From Alphaproteobacteria bacterium (GTDB lineage: Bacteria; Pseudomonadota; Alphaproteobacteria; Rhizobiales; Hyphomicrobiaceae), in NCBI GenBank assembly GCA_005888525.1, contig VBAB01000526.1:1-5688 (forward strand): a stretch of DNA of 5,688 nt, in the 5' to 3' direction. Position numbers and translations under genes: made by a program. How positions within the stretch are numbered: the first letter of the stretch is position 1; every line of letters begins with the position of its first letter. Shown piece by piece: positions 1 through 5,666 of the stretch. Below the pieces are notes generated by a model. The model made no database searches and was not told the DNA's origin. It was given only the letters and a program-made list of their open reading frames with translations.

Positions 1-871
1 CGCTCGCAGCGACCTGCGCGAGGAGCGTCGCCACCGGCGTGAAGGCGTGCGTCGCCGTGAAGTTCTCGGTCGTGATCTTGACGACGGCAGAGAAGCTGAG
101 CGCCGCCATCGCCGTCAGGAGAGCACCGACCACAATCGTCCCCAGCACGATCGTGGGCCCGTGCAGCATCTGGTCTGCCGTCGGCACCAGCTCGGTCGCC
201 GGCATCCACCCCGCATCGATCGAGAGCGCGAGGCCGCCGGTCAGCGCCAGGCTAGCGAGCGACGTGACGAGCACGACCAGACCAGTGACGCGCAGCTTCT
301 CGAGTACCGTCTTGGCCCGCCGGTTCCACGGATGAAACTCGGCCGCGAAGCCGCGCAGATTGGAGGAGAGCGCAGCCGCGATGGCCGTCATGGTTACCGC
401 ACCCCTGTGCTGGCCATCGACAGCGAAGATCAGCGGGGCGATACCGAGAACCACCACTCCGGCGCCGAGCACGGAGAGGAGCCGCGGTCGGCGTGCGAAC
501 AGCATCCACCCGATCAGCAGCGCCAGGGGAATGGCAACGCGCAGGAGCAGGCTTCCGTGCGCCGGTCCCACGTGCTCGAGCAGGGCATAGTAGAACACCT
601 CGATGCCGATGGTGCCGATGCCGACGAGCCAGCTCTGTGGCGCCAGTGCGATGCGCAAGGCGTCGGGTCCAACTCCGGTCACGGCCAGCAGCGCCGCTGC
701 CGAAGCAAGCATGGCATAGAGGATCAAGGCGACCGGGTGGGCCCCGATCTGCTGCCCAACCACGTAGGTGACGCTGAGGACGGCGATTGCGACGACGAAA
801 AGACCGGCTTCGATCCAGCCGCTGATGGGATAGTGCAGCGGACTTGCCGAATCCGACCGGGGCATCGCCAT
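1..871 (-). CDS. EamA/DMT-like multi-span membrane transporter, partial (C-terminus beyond the left edge)
   Basis: Reading the minus strand from the ATG at 871 gives 290 codons without a stop, running off the window at base 1. The product is strongly hydrophobic, with likely membrane helices near residues 19-39, 46-67, 81-99, 107-125, 131-151, 157-172, 194-216 and 238-264. The stretch from about residue 85 to 150 (GIEVFYYALLEHVG, then a helix, RRP, and a Gly-rich helix) fits the end of an EamA repeat of the drug/metabolite transporter superfamily. A second repeat-like half with TPV near residue 278 follows. A full DMT protein has about 300 residues and 10 helices, so perhaps one or two helices are missing. 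A hydrophilic segment around residues 178-193 (HPWNRRAK) separates the halves. The start lies five bases after the rsmD stop, with only a weak GAG as ribosome site, which suggests cotranscription and coupling. The substrate cannot be told. Membrane protein: confident; family: moderate. Confidence 0.7.
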   Translation of the reverse strand, partial: MAMPRSDSASPLHYPISGWIEAGLFVVAIAVLSVTYVVGQQIGAHPVALILYAMLASAAALLAVTGVGPDALRIALAPQSWLVGIGTIGIEVFYYALLEHVGPAHGSLLLRVAIPLALLIGWMLFARRPRLLSVLGAGVVVLGIAPLIFAVDGQHRGAVTMTAIAAALSSNLRGFAAEFHPWNRRAKTVLEKLRVTGLVVLVTSLASLALTGGLALSIDAGWMPATELVPTADQMLHGPTIVLGTIVVGALLTAMAALSFSAVVKITTENFTATHAFTPVATLLAQVAAS

Positions 872-876
872 CGGGC

Positions 877-1446
877 TCAACTCTGGCCGCCGGTGAAGCG
901 GGTGAATAGCGCTTGCGTGTCGCCCCAGGCGCGTTGATCGAGGGCGCCGAATCCGGCAGGAAGGGCGATTGTGGTGCCTTTGCGCTCCTCAATGACCGCA
1001 ATCGCGCCGGACGCAAGCCACCCGCCGTCAGCCGCCGAGGCGAGTGCCTGCTCAGCCAGACCGTGGCCGTAGGGCGGGTCGAGGAAGGCCAGCGTGAAGC
1101 CGCTGTATCTGCCGGCGGGCCCCAGCTCGGTCGCATCGCGGCGAAAGATCTTGGTGATGCCGGTCAGCCCCAGCACCTCGACGTTGCGGCGGATGAGCGC
1201 GCGCGCCTCAGCCTCCTGCTCGACGAACAGGCCGAACGCGGCCCCGCGCGACAGCGCCTCGAGCCCAAGGGCTCCGGTGCCCGCGAATAGGTCGAGCACC
1301 CTGGCGCCCGCGAGATCGAAACCGGGAATGCCATGGGCCAGGATGTTGAACATCGCCTCGCGCGCCCGGTCGGAGGTCGGCCGCGTGCCCTCGTGCGCAG
1401 GCGCGGCGAGCAGCCGGCCGCGGAACTGGCCGCCGACGATCCTCAT
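877..1446 (-). CDS. rsmD: 16S rRNA (guanine(966)-N(2))-methyltransferase RsmD
   Basis: This 189-residue protein has the usual RsmD length and layout. It opens with MRIVGGQFRGR and a TRPTSDRAREAMFNIL block, the family's N-terminal signature. The SAM-binding loop DLFAGTGALGLEALSRGA follows at residues 52-69, and the catalytic DPPY of N2-guanine methyltransferases is at 123-126. The known enzyme methylates G966 of 16S rRNA in the assembling 30S subunit, using S-adenosylmethionine, in the cytoplasm. The ATG overlaps the TGA of the upstream pseudouridine synthase (ATGA, 1443-1446), and AAGGG at 1453-1457 lies six bases before it, so start and translational coupling are both well supported. Nothing is missing from the motifs. 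The two rRNA modification genes are probably expressed together. Confidence 0.95.
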   Translation of the reverse strand: MRIVGGQFRGRLLAAPAHEGTRPTSDRAREAMFNILAHGIPGFDLAGARVLDLFAGTGALGLEALSRGAAFGLFVEQEAEARALIRRNVEVLGLTGITKIFRRDATELGPAGRYSGFTLAFLDPPYGHGLAEQALASAADGGWLASGAIAVIEERKGTTIALPAGFGALDQRAWGDTQALFTRFTGGQS

Positions 1447-2315
1447 GCCCAGCCCTTGGGCTTGCGTGGGGCCTTGGTCTTGCCGCGCGGGCTGTCCTCG
1501 TCATCGCCGGTCAGACCCAGCTCGCGGACAATGGGCGCTGGCAGCTGGTCCGCAAGCACCCGTCGCTTCACCGGCTCCACGGCGCCGGGCGCCAGGTCGA
1601 GCAGCTGGAATGGCCCGAAGGAGACGCGGATCAGCCGGTTCACCGTCAACCCGAGACTGTCGAGGATGGTACGCACCTCGCGGTTCTTGCCTTCGCGCAG
1701 TCCCAGCATGAGCCACACATTGGAGCCCTGCACCTTTTCCAGCGTGGCCTCGATGGGTCCGTAGCGCACGCCGCCGATCTCGACCCCGTCCTTGAGCTTG
1801 TCGAGCGCCTCCTGCGCCACCGCCCCATGTGCCCGCACGCGGTAGCGCCGCAACCAGCCGGTCGCCGGCAACTCGAGATGCCTGGCCAGCGCCCCGTCGT
1901 TGGTAAGCAGCAGCAGCCCCTCGGTGTTGAAATCCAGGCGGCCGATGGAGATGACGCGCGGCATCTCCTCGGGCAGCGCCTCGAACACGGTCGGACGGCC
2001 CTGCGGATCGCTGTGGGTGGTGACCCGGCCCTTCGGCTTGTGGTAGCGCCACAGGCGCGGCGGCGCCGGCGCCGGCAGGGGGTTACCGTCGACCAGGATG
2101 CGGTCGGCGGGGGCAACGTCGCGGGCGGGGCTCTCGAGGACCTCGCCGTTTACGGAGACGCGCCCGCCCTCGATCCAGCGCTCCGCCTCGCGCCGCGAGC
2201 ACAGCCCGGCGCGGGCCAGCGCCTTGGCGATGCGCATGGAACCCGAGCGTAGGCCGGCGCGCTCGGCTTGCGGGCGCCCGGCCCTGCGGCGTTGACCTGG
2301 CTCGGGTTTGTGCAT
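1443..2315 (-). CDS. rluB: RluB/RsuA-family rRNA pseudouridine synthase
   Basis: The enzyme isomerises a specific uridine of rRNA to pseudouridine; E. coli RluB acts on U2605 of 23S rRNA. Counting from the ATG at 2315 (290 residues), an S4 RNA-binding domain covers about residues 27-75 (RIAKALARAGLCSRREAERWI). The synthase domain starts near 87 (LWRYHKPKG) and carries GRLDFNTEGLLLLTNDG at 125-141, with D128 as expected catalytic aspartate. REGKNREVR near 207-215 and RLIRVSFGPF near 227 complete the family pattern. The tail is basic (RGKTKAPRKPKGWA). Start choice is uncertain. The ATG at 2315 has AGGAA ten bases upstream and adds an Arg-rich 26-residue leader, a kind of extension seen in alphaproteobacterial RluB proteins. 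The ATG at 2237 begins directly at the S4 domain (264 residues) but has no visible ribosome site. RluB is preferred over RsuA or RluE/F from the combination of length and context, not from a decisive residue. Confidence 0.9.
   Translation of the reverse strand: MHKPEPGQRRRAGRPQAERAGLRSGSMRIAKALARAGLCSRREAERWIEGGRVSVNGEVLESPARDVAPADRILVDGNPLPAPAPPRLWRYHKPKGRVTTHSDPQGRPTVFEALPEEMPRVISIGRLDFNTEGLLLLTNDGALARHLELPATGWLRRYRVRAHGAVAQEALDKLKDGVEIGGVRYGPIEATLEKVQGSNVWLMLGLREGKNREVRTILDSLGLTVNRLIRVSFGPFQLLDLAPGAVEPVKRRVLADQLPAPIVRELGLTGDDEDSPRGKTKAPRKPKGWA
1453..1457 (-). promoter_or_regulatory. Ribosome binding site of rsmD
   Basis: On the minus strand AAGGG lies six bases before the rsmD ATG at 1446, inside the last codons of the pseudouridine synthase gene. 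With the ATGA overlap it supports re-initiation by ribosomes finishing the upstream gene. Confidence 0.6.
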
Positions 2316-2320
2316 GGAAT
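2292..2320 (+). promoter_or_regulatory. Sigma-70-like promoter for tadA
   Basis: TTGACC at 2292-2297 matches the -35 consensus at five of six bases. After a spacer of exactly 17 bases, TGGAAT at 2315-2320 matches the -10 box at four of six. Transcription would start near 2327, giving a leader of roughly 40 bases before the tadA ATG at 2366. The promoter lies in the 5' end of the divergent pseudouridine synthase gene if that gene starts at 2315. This is a prediction from the sequence alone. Confidence 0.5.
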
Positions 2321-2323
2321 GCA
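2311..2323. repeat. Short palindrome TGCAT-GGA-ATGCA over the tadA -10 box
   Basis: Two perfect five-base arms are separated by GGA. The palindrome covers the proposed -10 box of tadA and also the likely ATG of the divergent pseudouridine synthase (2313-2315). It could be an operator or simply chance; arms this short are common. Confidence 0.35.
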
Positions 2324-2325
2324 GC

Positions 2326-2330
2326 TTCCT
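2326..2330 (-). promoter_or_regulatory. Possible ribosome binding site of the pseudouridine synthase gene
   Basis: AGGAA on the minus strand lies ten bases before the ATG at 2315. The spacing is slightly long, but no comparable site precedes the alternative ATG at 2237, so it favours the longer protein. Confidence 0.4.
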
Positions 2331-2356
2331 GCGTGGAATCGAGCAGCACCTGTCGC

Positions 2357-2360
2357 GGAG
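2357..2360 (+). promoter_or_regulatory. Ribosome binding site that fixes the tadA start
   Basis: GGAG lies five bases before the ATG at 2366. It favours this start over the in-frame ATG at 2333, which would add 11 residues (MESSSTCRGAL) that do not look like TadA. Confidence 0.6.
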
Positions 2361-2365
2361 CCCTT

Positions 2366-2824
2366 ATGACATCTCGCCTGCCCCAGAGCCATATGCTGGC
2401 CGCCCTCGCCGAGGCGGAGGCTGCCGGCGCGCGCGGCGAGGTGCCGGTGGGCGCGGTCGTGGTGGGCGCCGACGGCAGCGTGCTGGGCCGGGCCGGCAAC
2501 CGCACCCGTGAGCTCGCCGATCCCACAGCGCATGCGGAAATGCTGGCGATCCGCCAGGCCTGCGCGGCGCAGGGATCAGAGCGGCTCGACGGCGCCGATC
2601 TCTACGTCACGCTCGAGCCCTGCCCGATGTGCGCGGCTGCCATCTCGTTTGCCCGCATCCGCCGGCTCTACTGGGGTGCCGGTGATCCCAAGGGAGGAGG
2701 CGTGGAGCACGGTGCGCGCATCTTCAGCCAGCCGACCTGCCACCACGCGCCTGAGCTTTACGGCGGGTTCGAGGAGGCGCGGGCGGCCGCGCTGCTGCGG
2801 GACTTCTTCGCACGCCGCCGTTGA
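2366..2824 (+). CDS. tadA: tRNA-specific adenosine deaminase TadA
   Basis: TadA deaminates adenosine 34 to inosine at the wobble position of tRNA-Arg(ACG), so that one tRNA reads CGU, CGC and CGA codons; it is normally essential in bacteria. The 152-residue product has the full cytidine/deoxycytidylate deaminase fold pattern. EVPVGAVVV lies at residues 25-33. HAE at 56-58 supplies the zinc-ligand histidine and the proton-shuttling glutamate. PCPMC at 85-89 supplies the two zinc cysteines. The later part (SQPTCHHAPELYGG near 121-134, then LLRDFF) is the form common in alphaproteobacteria. The start at 2366 is chosen because of the GGAG site and because MLAALAEAEAAG then sits where the first helix of TadA does. 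The gene has its own promoter and is divergent from the pseudouridine synthase. Its last 101 bases overlap the convergent HExxH gene. Confidence 0.96.
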   Translation: MTSRLPQSHMLAALAEAEAAGARGEVPVGAVVVGADGSVLGRAGNRTRELADPTAHAEMLAIRQACAAQGSERLDGADLYVTLEPCPMCAAAISFARIRRLYWGAGDPKGGGVEHGARIFSQPTCHHAPELYGGFEEARAAALLRDFFARRR

Positions 2825-3452
2825 GGGCCCGCTTCGCCACCTTGGCGTTCTCGGCGATCAGCTCGGGCGCGCTGCGGATGGGAATCAGGCCGTGCCGCTC
2901 GTAAAGCTCGGCCAGCTGGTCCCAGTCCCTCAACACGGTGCGGTAGATCCAGCGGTAGGTGCGCTGCGTCTCGGCAACCGCGCAGGCGCGCACGCGGCCG
3001 ATGAACTCCGACGTGGCCGCCACCTCGAGCCAGTTGACGACCAGATGCAGGTAGGTGGACTCGTAGCTGCGCGCCCCGTCCGGCAGCTCGGTAGGCGCCT
3101 CGGGATAGCGCCGCACCAGCTCGTCGAAGAACGGCGCTACGGGGTCGTGCTCGGGCGTGCCCAGATACCACAGATACCAGTGCATCTGCTCATGCAGGTA
3201 GGTGGACAGCAGCAGGTCCTCGTGCTCGGCGAAGCGGTTGCCGAGCGTCAGCATCGGATGGCTGAAGGTGTCGCCGCCGGGCACGATGCGCACGATGCGC
3301 GTATATTCGAAGCGGGAGAGATCGTGCCGGCGCCGCAGGGCCCGCAGCATGTCCCGCACGCGCTCGGCCTCCCGGCGCGCGTGATCGAGATCAAGATCGA
3401 TACGAAAGCCATCGCTCGTCGGGCGCGGCACTCCGATCCCCCCGGGAATCAT
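2724..3452 (-). CDS. Unrecognised HExxH protein, putative cytoplasmic zinc metallopeptidase
   Basis: The family is not recognised. From the ATG at 3452 the protein has 242 residues. Its clearest motif is HEQMHW at residues 87-92, an HExxH zinc-binding/catalytic pattern set in a hydrophobic helix (LLLSTYLHEQMHWYLWYLG). About 40 residues later H126 and E133 (YLHLVVNWLEVAA) offer a third metal ligand. Aromatic-rich stretches follow (RTYRWIYRT, RDWDQLAELYERHG). No signal peptide or membrane helix is seen, so it probably acts in the cytoplasm. The last ~28 residues are Arg/Pro/Ala/Gly-rich, low in complexity, and overlap the end of tadA on the opposite strand. Start is uncertain: no clear ribosome site precedes 3452, and the frame stays open back to a TTG at 3566 that would overlap the upstream patatin gene. 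The A+T-richer stretch 3453-3549 fits a non-coding leader better. Metallopeptidase activity is inferred from the motif only. Confidence 0.75.
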   Translation of the reverse strand: MIPGGIGVPRPTSDGFRIDLDLDHARREAERVRDMLRALRRRHDLSRFEYTRIVRIVPGGDTFSHPMLTLGNRFAEHEDLLLSTYLHEQMHWYLWYLGTPEHDPVAPFFDELVRRYPEAPTELPDGARSYESTYLHLVVNWLEVAATSEFIGRVRACAVAETQRTYRWIYRTVLRDWDQLAELYERHGLIPIRSAPELIAENAKVAKRALNGGVRRSPAAARPPAPPRTRRKAQARGGRSAG

Positions 3453-3549
3453 GCGGAACTGAAGGTTAATGCCAGTCGCGTGTAGCACGTACAATGTGGC
3501 AAAGGTTAAGCAAGTTCCCGCCGGTTGTTGCAAATCTGTTGTGGAAAGC
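3453..3549. other. A+T-richer intergenic gap with a repeated AAGGTTAA
   Basis: This 97-base gap separates the second patatin gene from the HExxH gene. By hand count 3481-3549 is about half G+C, clearly below the neighbouring genes. AAGGTTAA occurs twice in the same orientation, at 3462-3469 and 3502-3509, 40 bases apart (about four helical turns). A small inverted repeat CGTG-TAG-CACG lies between them at 3479-3489. The gap probably carries the promoter or leader of the HExxH gene, but no convincing -35/-10 pair on the minus strand was found and no terminator with a T-run follows the patatin gene. Confidence 0.4.
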
Positions 3550-4410
3550 TCAACGCGCGGCGGCAAGAATTTGAGAAAGCTGGCGTTTCAGGTCTTCCTT
3601 GGCGGGCTCTGCCGCCGCCAATATCGCCGCGATCTTGAAATAATCCATCGCCCCGAACGCGCCGACCGCCGGACGGATCAGAATGTCGGGCGGCGCCGAC
3701 TTGAGCTTCTCGCGGGTGAGCGAGTGGAACAGGATCTGGGTCGATCCGGTGATGGCATCGAGCGTGCGCGGAACCTTTGCGCCGGAGCGGCGCCGGGTAT
3801 GTCCCGTTACGTCGACGGCAACCGTCACGCCGGCGCGGTCCATCACCACGTCGTAGGGCACGGGGTTGACGAAACCACCATCGATCAGCGTCCGGCCATG
3901 GAGCAGCACGGGCCGGGTGAGGCTCGGCAGCGCCGAGCTCGCCGCCAGCGCGGGGATCAGCGGCCCCTTGTCCAGCACCACCTGCTCGATGGCGTAGAAA
4001 TCGGTGGCGACCGCCAGAAACGGGATCTTGAGCGCGGCGAAATCGCAGCGCAGGGCCTCGGGCAGCAGCATCTCGAACAAGGTGACGTTGTCGATGACAC
4101 TGGGCGCGCGCGGGCTCCAGAGCGTGGTCATGCTGCCGCGCAGCCTGCCGGTGAAATGCTTCAGGAAATAGGCGCGCTTGGCGAAGAGCGCCATAAAATG
4201 CGCGCGCATCTCAGCGCCCGAGAGTCCGGCCGCGTAGGCTGCGCCGCAGATGGCACCCATGGAGGTGCCGACGATCACGCATGGCTTCACGCCGAGCTCA
4301 TCGAAGGCCTCGAGCATGAGCACGTGCGCAAGTCCCCGCGCCGAGCCGCCGCCCAGCGCGAGGGCGACGCCCTTGCCCCGTTTGCCAGCGCCTTCGTCCG
4401 AGTCGCGCAT
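3550..4410 (-). CDS. Patatin-like phospholipase (second gene of a tandem pair)
   Basis: This 286-residue protein has all the marks of a bacterial patatin-like acyl hydrolase, close in style to the RssA/NTE family. The glycine-rich oxyanion loop GGGSARG is at residues 20-26. The nucleophile elbow GTSMG is at 48-52 with catalytic S50. The second half of the Ser-Asp dyad, DGG, is at 177-179 with D177, followed by VNPVPYDV. Such enzymes cleave acyl esters of phospholipids or lysophospholipids, but the substrate here is unknown. No signal peptide or membrane segment is visible, so it is probably cytoplasmic or peripheral at the membrane. The ATG lies four bases after the stop of the upstream paralogue, with GGAAG (4421-4425) ten bases before it inside that gene, so the two are very likely cotranscribed. 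The oxyanion loop has Ser where the paralogue has Gly. Confidence 0.9.
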   Translation of the reverse strand: MRDSDEGAGKRGKGVALALGGGSARGLAHVLMLEAFDELGVKPCVIVGTSMGAICGAAYAAGLSGAEMRAHFMALFAKRAYFLKHFTGRLRGSMTTLWSPRAPSVIDNVTLFEMLLPEALRCDFAALKIPFLAVATDFYAIEQVVLDKGPLIPALAASSALPSLTRPVLLHGRTLIDGGFVNPVPYDVVMDRAGVTVAVDVTGHTRRRSGAKVPRTLDAITGSTQILFHSLTREKLKSAPPDILIRPAVGAFGAMDYFKIAAILAAAEPAKEDLKRQLSQILAAAR

Positions 4411-4414
4411 ATGG

Positions 4415-5416
4415 TTATGTCTTCCGCGCCAGCGAGAGCCGTTTGAAGCTCAGCAGCCGCCGCTTGCGCAGCGGGAGAGGCGGCGGCGAGTTGACCGCTT
4501 CCGCGGCTGCGATAGCCGGCAGCGTCTCAGCCGCCTGACTGGCGAGAACGCGCTCGAGCTGACGGCGCAGCTGTGCCTGGGCGGGCGCCGCGTCTGCCAG
4601 GATCTGCTTGAAGCGGTGGAAGTCCAGCACGTAGTAGTCGTCCACCTCGACATCGATATAGATGTCCGGCTGCCTCACCTTGAGCTTCTCGCGCACGATC
4701 GTTCGCTGCATGATTTGCGAGGAGGCCATCAGCGCGGCGAAGGCCGAGGGGTGCGGCCGCTTGCCGGGCGCGGTGGGCGCGCCGCTCACGTCGATGGCGA
4801 TCGTGATGTCGGCATGGCCGTTCAGGACGTCGAAGGGGAGCGGATTGACGAGCCCGCCGTCCATGAGCATGCGGCCATTGAGCGTGACCGGCGTGAACAG
4901 CGCCGGCAGCGCGATGCTGGCGGCAACCGCGGTCCGCAGGGAGCCCTGGGTCAGAACCGTCTGCTCCTGGGCATAATAGTCGGTGGCCACGACCTTGAGC
5001 GGAATCTCGAGGTCGGCGAAGTCGCGCGGCACCGCCGAGGGCAGCATGAACTCGAGCAGCGACTCGGGCTTCAGCAGGGCCGACCGGATAGGCAGGATGT
5101 TGAGGATCTTGAGCACCGGCTCGGACCGCGCCGAGAGCAGCTGGCGCACGATATCGAAGCGCTGGCTCAACGCCTCCTCGACGTGCGCGCGGATGCGCTT
5201 GGCCGAGAGCCCCGACGCGTAGGCGGCACCGAACACGGCACCGATCGAGGTGCCGGCGATGATTTTGGGCTTGAGGCCCAGCTCGTCGAGCACCTCCAGC
5301 ATCAGCAGATGCGCGAGCCCGCGCGCGCCCCCACCACCCAGCGCCAGCGCGATCGTGGGCCGCGCCACCGGCAGCGTGGGCTTGCGTACCTCCAGGGATT
5401 TGCCGGTCGCGGTCAT
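4415..5416 (-). CDS. Patatin-like phospholipase (first gene of a tandem pair)
   Basis: From the ATG at 5416 the product has 333 residues. The oxyanion loop GGGGARG is at residues 27-33, GTSIG at 55-59 with nucleophile S57, and DGG at 186-188 with D186, followed by LVNPLPFDV. These give an intact patatin Ser-Asp dyad and predict a phospholipid or lysophospholipid acyl hydrolase of unknown substrate. It aligns along nearly its whole core with the downstream gene, including REKLK near 243-247. It differs by a C-terminal extension of about 40 residues ending in a basic, partly hydrophobic stretch (LRKRRLLSFKRLSLARKT) that could help membrane contact; that is inference. The start is chosen for the strong ribosome site GGAGCAGGA just upstream. 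The frame is open to an ATG at 5509, but that extension would run into the repeat region and has no patatin-like residues. No convincing promoter was found upstream. Confidence 0.9.
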   Translation of the reverse strand: MTATGKSLEVRKPTLPVARPTIALALGGGGARGLAHLLMLEVLDELGLKPKIIAGTSIGAVFGAAYASGLSAKRIRAHVEEALSQRFDIVRQLLSARSEPVLKILNILPIRSALLKPESLLEFMLPSAVPRDFADLEIPLKVVATDYYAQEQTVLTQGSLRTAVAASIALPALFTPVTLNGRMLMDGGLVNPLPFDVLNGHADITIAIDVSGAPTAPGKRPHPSAFAALMASSQIMQRTIVREKLKVRQPDIYIDVEVDDYYVLDFHRFKQILADAAPAQAQLRRQLERVLASQAAETLPAIAAAEAVNSPPPLPLRKRRLLSFKRLSLARKT

Positions 5417-5420
5417 GGCT

Positions 5421-5429
5421 TCCTGCTCC
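5421..5429 (-). promoter_or_regulatory. Ribosome binding site that fixes the start of the first patatin gene
   Basis: The minus strand reads GGAGCAGGA ending four bases before the ATG at 5416. This is the strongest Shine-Dalgarno-like stretch in the window and supports 5416 over 5509 as the start. Confidence 0.65.
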
Positions 5430-5498
5430 GCGCTGTCATCCCGGAATTCGCGGCAGCGTTCAGGAGTGCTCTTCCAAAGTATGCGCCCGCGACGCTCG

Positions 5499-5519
5499 CC
5501 TCTCCCCATCGGGGAGAGG
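5499..5519. repeat. Perfect hairpin, nine-base arms CCTCTCCCC / GGGGAGAGG
   Basis: The arms at 5499-5507 and 5511-5519 are perfectly complementary around a three-base loop (ATC). The sequence is typical of short palindromes found between genes in many alphaproteobacteria. There is no T-run on either side, so it is not called a terminator, though it could stabilise or attenuate a transcript starting further upstream of the patatin genes. Confidence 0.65.
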
Positions 5520-5529
5520 GCGTGAGGCC

Positions 5530-5595
5530 ATGACTTACGGCCGCGCTCTCTTGACTCTCCCCGAGCACATCCACAATGGCGCGGTCGTAAGTCAT
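5530..5595. repeat. Long inverted repeat with 17-base arms
   Basis: The arm at 5530-5546 (ATGACTTACGGCCGCGC) pairs with 5579-5595 (GCGCGGTCGTAAGTCAT) at 16 of 17 positions. The remaining position can form a G-U pair in RNA. The 32-base loop contains CTCTCCCC, echoing the hairpin to the left. An adjoining perfect palindrome TTCGGCCGAA occupies 5595-5604. No terminal direct repeats or transposase were seen. Confidence 0.6.
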
Positions 5596-5608
5596 TCGGC
5601 CGAACTGG

Positions 5609-5647
5609 TGAGGGGGAAGTTGCTTCGGTGCCAATGAGACCCCCTCA
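5609..5647. repeat. Inverted repeat TGAGGGGG / CCCCCTCA
   Basis: Perfect eight-base arms lie at 5609-5616 and 5640-5647 around a 23-base loop. It continues the chain of palindromic modules in this intergenic region. Confidence 0.5.
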
Positions 5648-5666
5648 TCCGGCCCATCGTGCCGGA
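5648..5666. repeat. Inverted repeat TCCGGC / GCCGGA
   Basis: Six-base arms lie at 5648-5653 and 5661-5666 around a seven-base loop. With the preceding CCCCCTCA it resembles the CCCTCATCCGGC start of dispersed palindromic repeats known from Rhizobiales genomes. The element may continue beyond the right edge; 5667-5688 shows nothing further that can be supported. Confidence 0.45.

Noticed and set aside
47..937. Plus-strand open frame of 296 codons across the left edge
   Set aside because: It is antisense to the membrane protein and the end of rsmD. Its product is a mix of Arg, Asp, Gln and His without domains, as expected from a shadow frame in high-G+C DNA, whereas the minus strand gives clean membrane helices.
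252..1136. Minus-strand open frame of 294 codons overlapping rsmD and the transporter
   Set aside because: It crosses the boundary of two well-supported genes in another frame and its Arg/Ser/Pro-rich product has no motif.
2508..3485. Plus-strand open frame of 325 codons overlapping tadA and antisense to the HExxH gene
   Set aside because: Its first part is an out-of-frame reading of tadA and the rest mirrors the HExxH gene. No start signal or domain was seen.
3510..3537. Terminator hairpin after the second patatin gene
   Set aside because: Only a four-base GCAA/TTGC pairing around a 15-base or longer loop was found, with no T-run.
3469..4446. Plus-strand open frame of 325 codons antisense to the second patatin
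   Set aside because: Same reasoning: the opposite strand carries a complete patatin domain, and this frame has no recognisable feature.
5499..5519. Rho-independent terminator at the perfect hairpin
   Set aside because: The stem is strong but neither side has a run of T, and no gene in view ends just before it.
4250..5533. Plus-strand open frame of 427 codons antisense to the first patatin
   Set aside because: It is the longest open frame in the window but lies opposite a gene with intact catalytic motifs. Its Arg/Asp/His/Gln-rich composition is typical of an antisense shadow.
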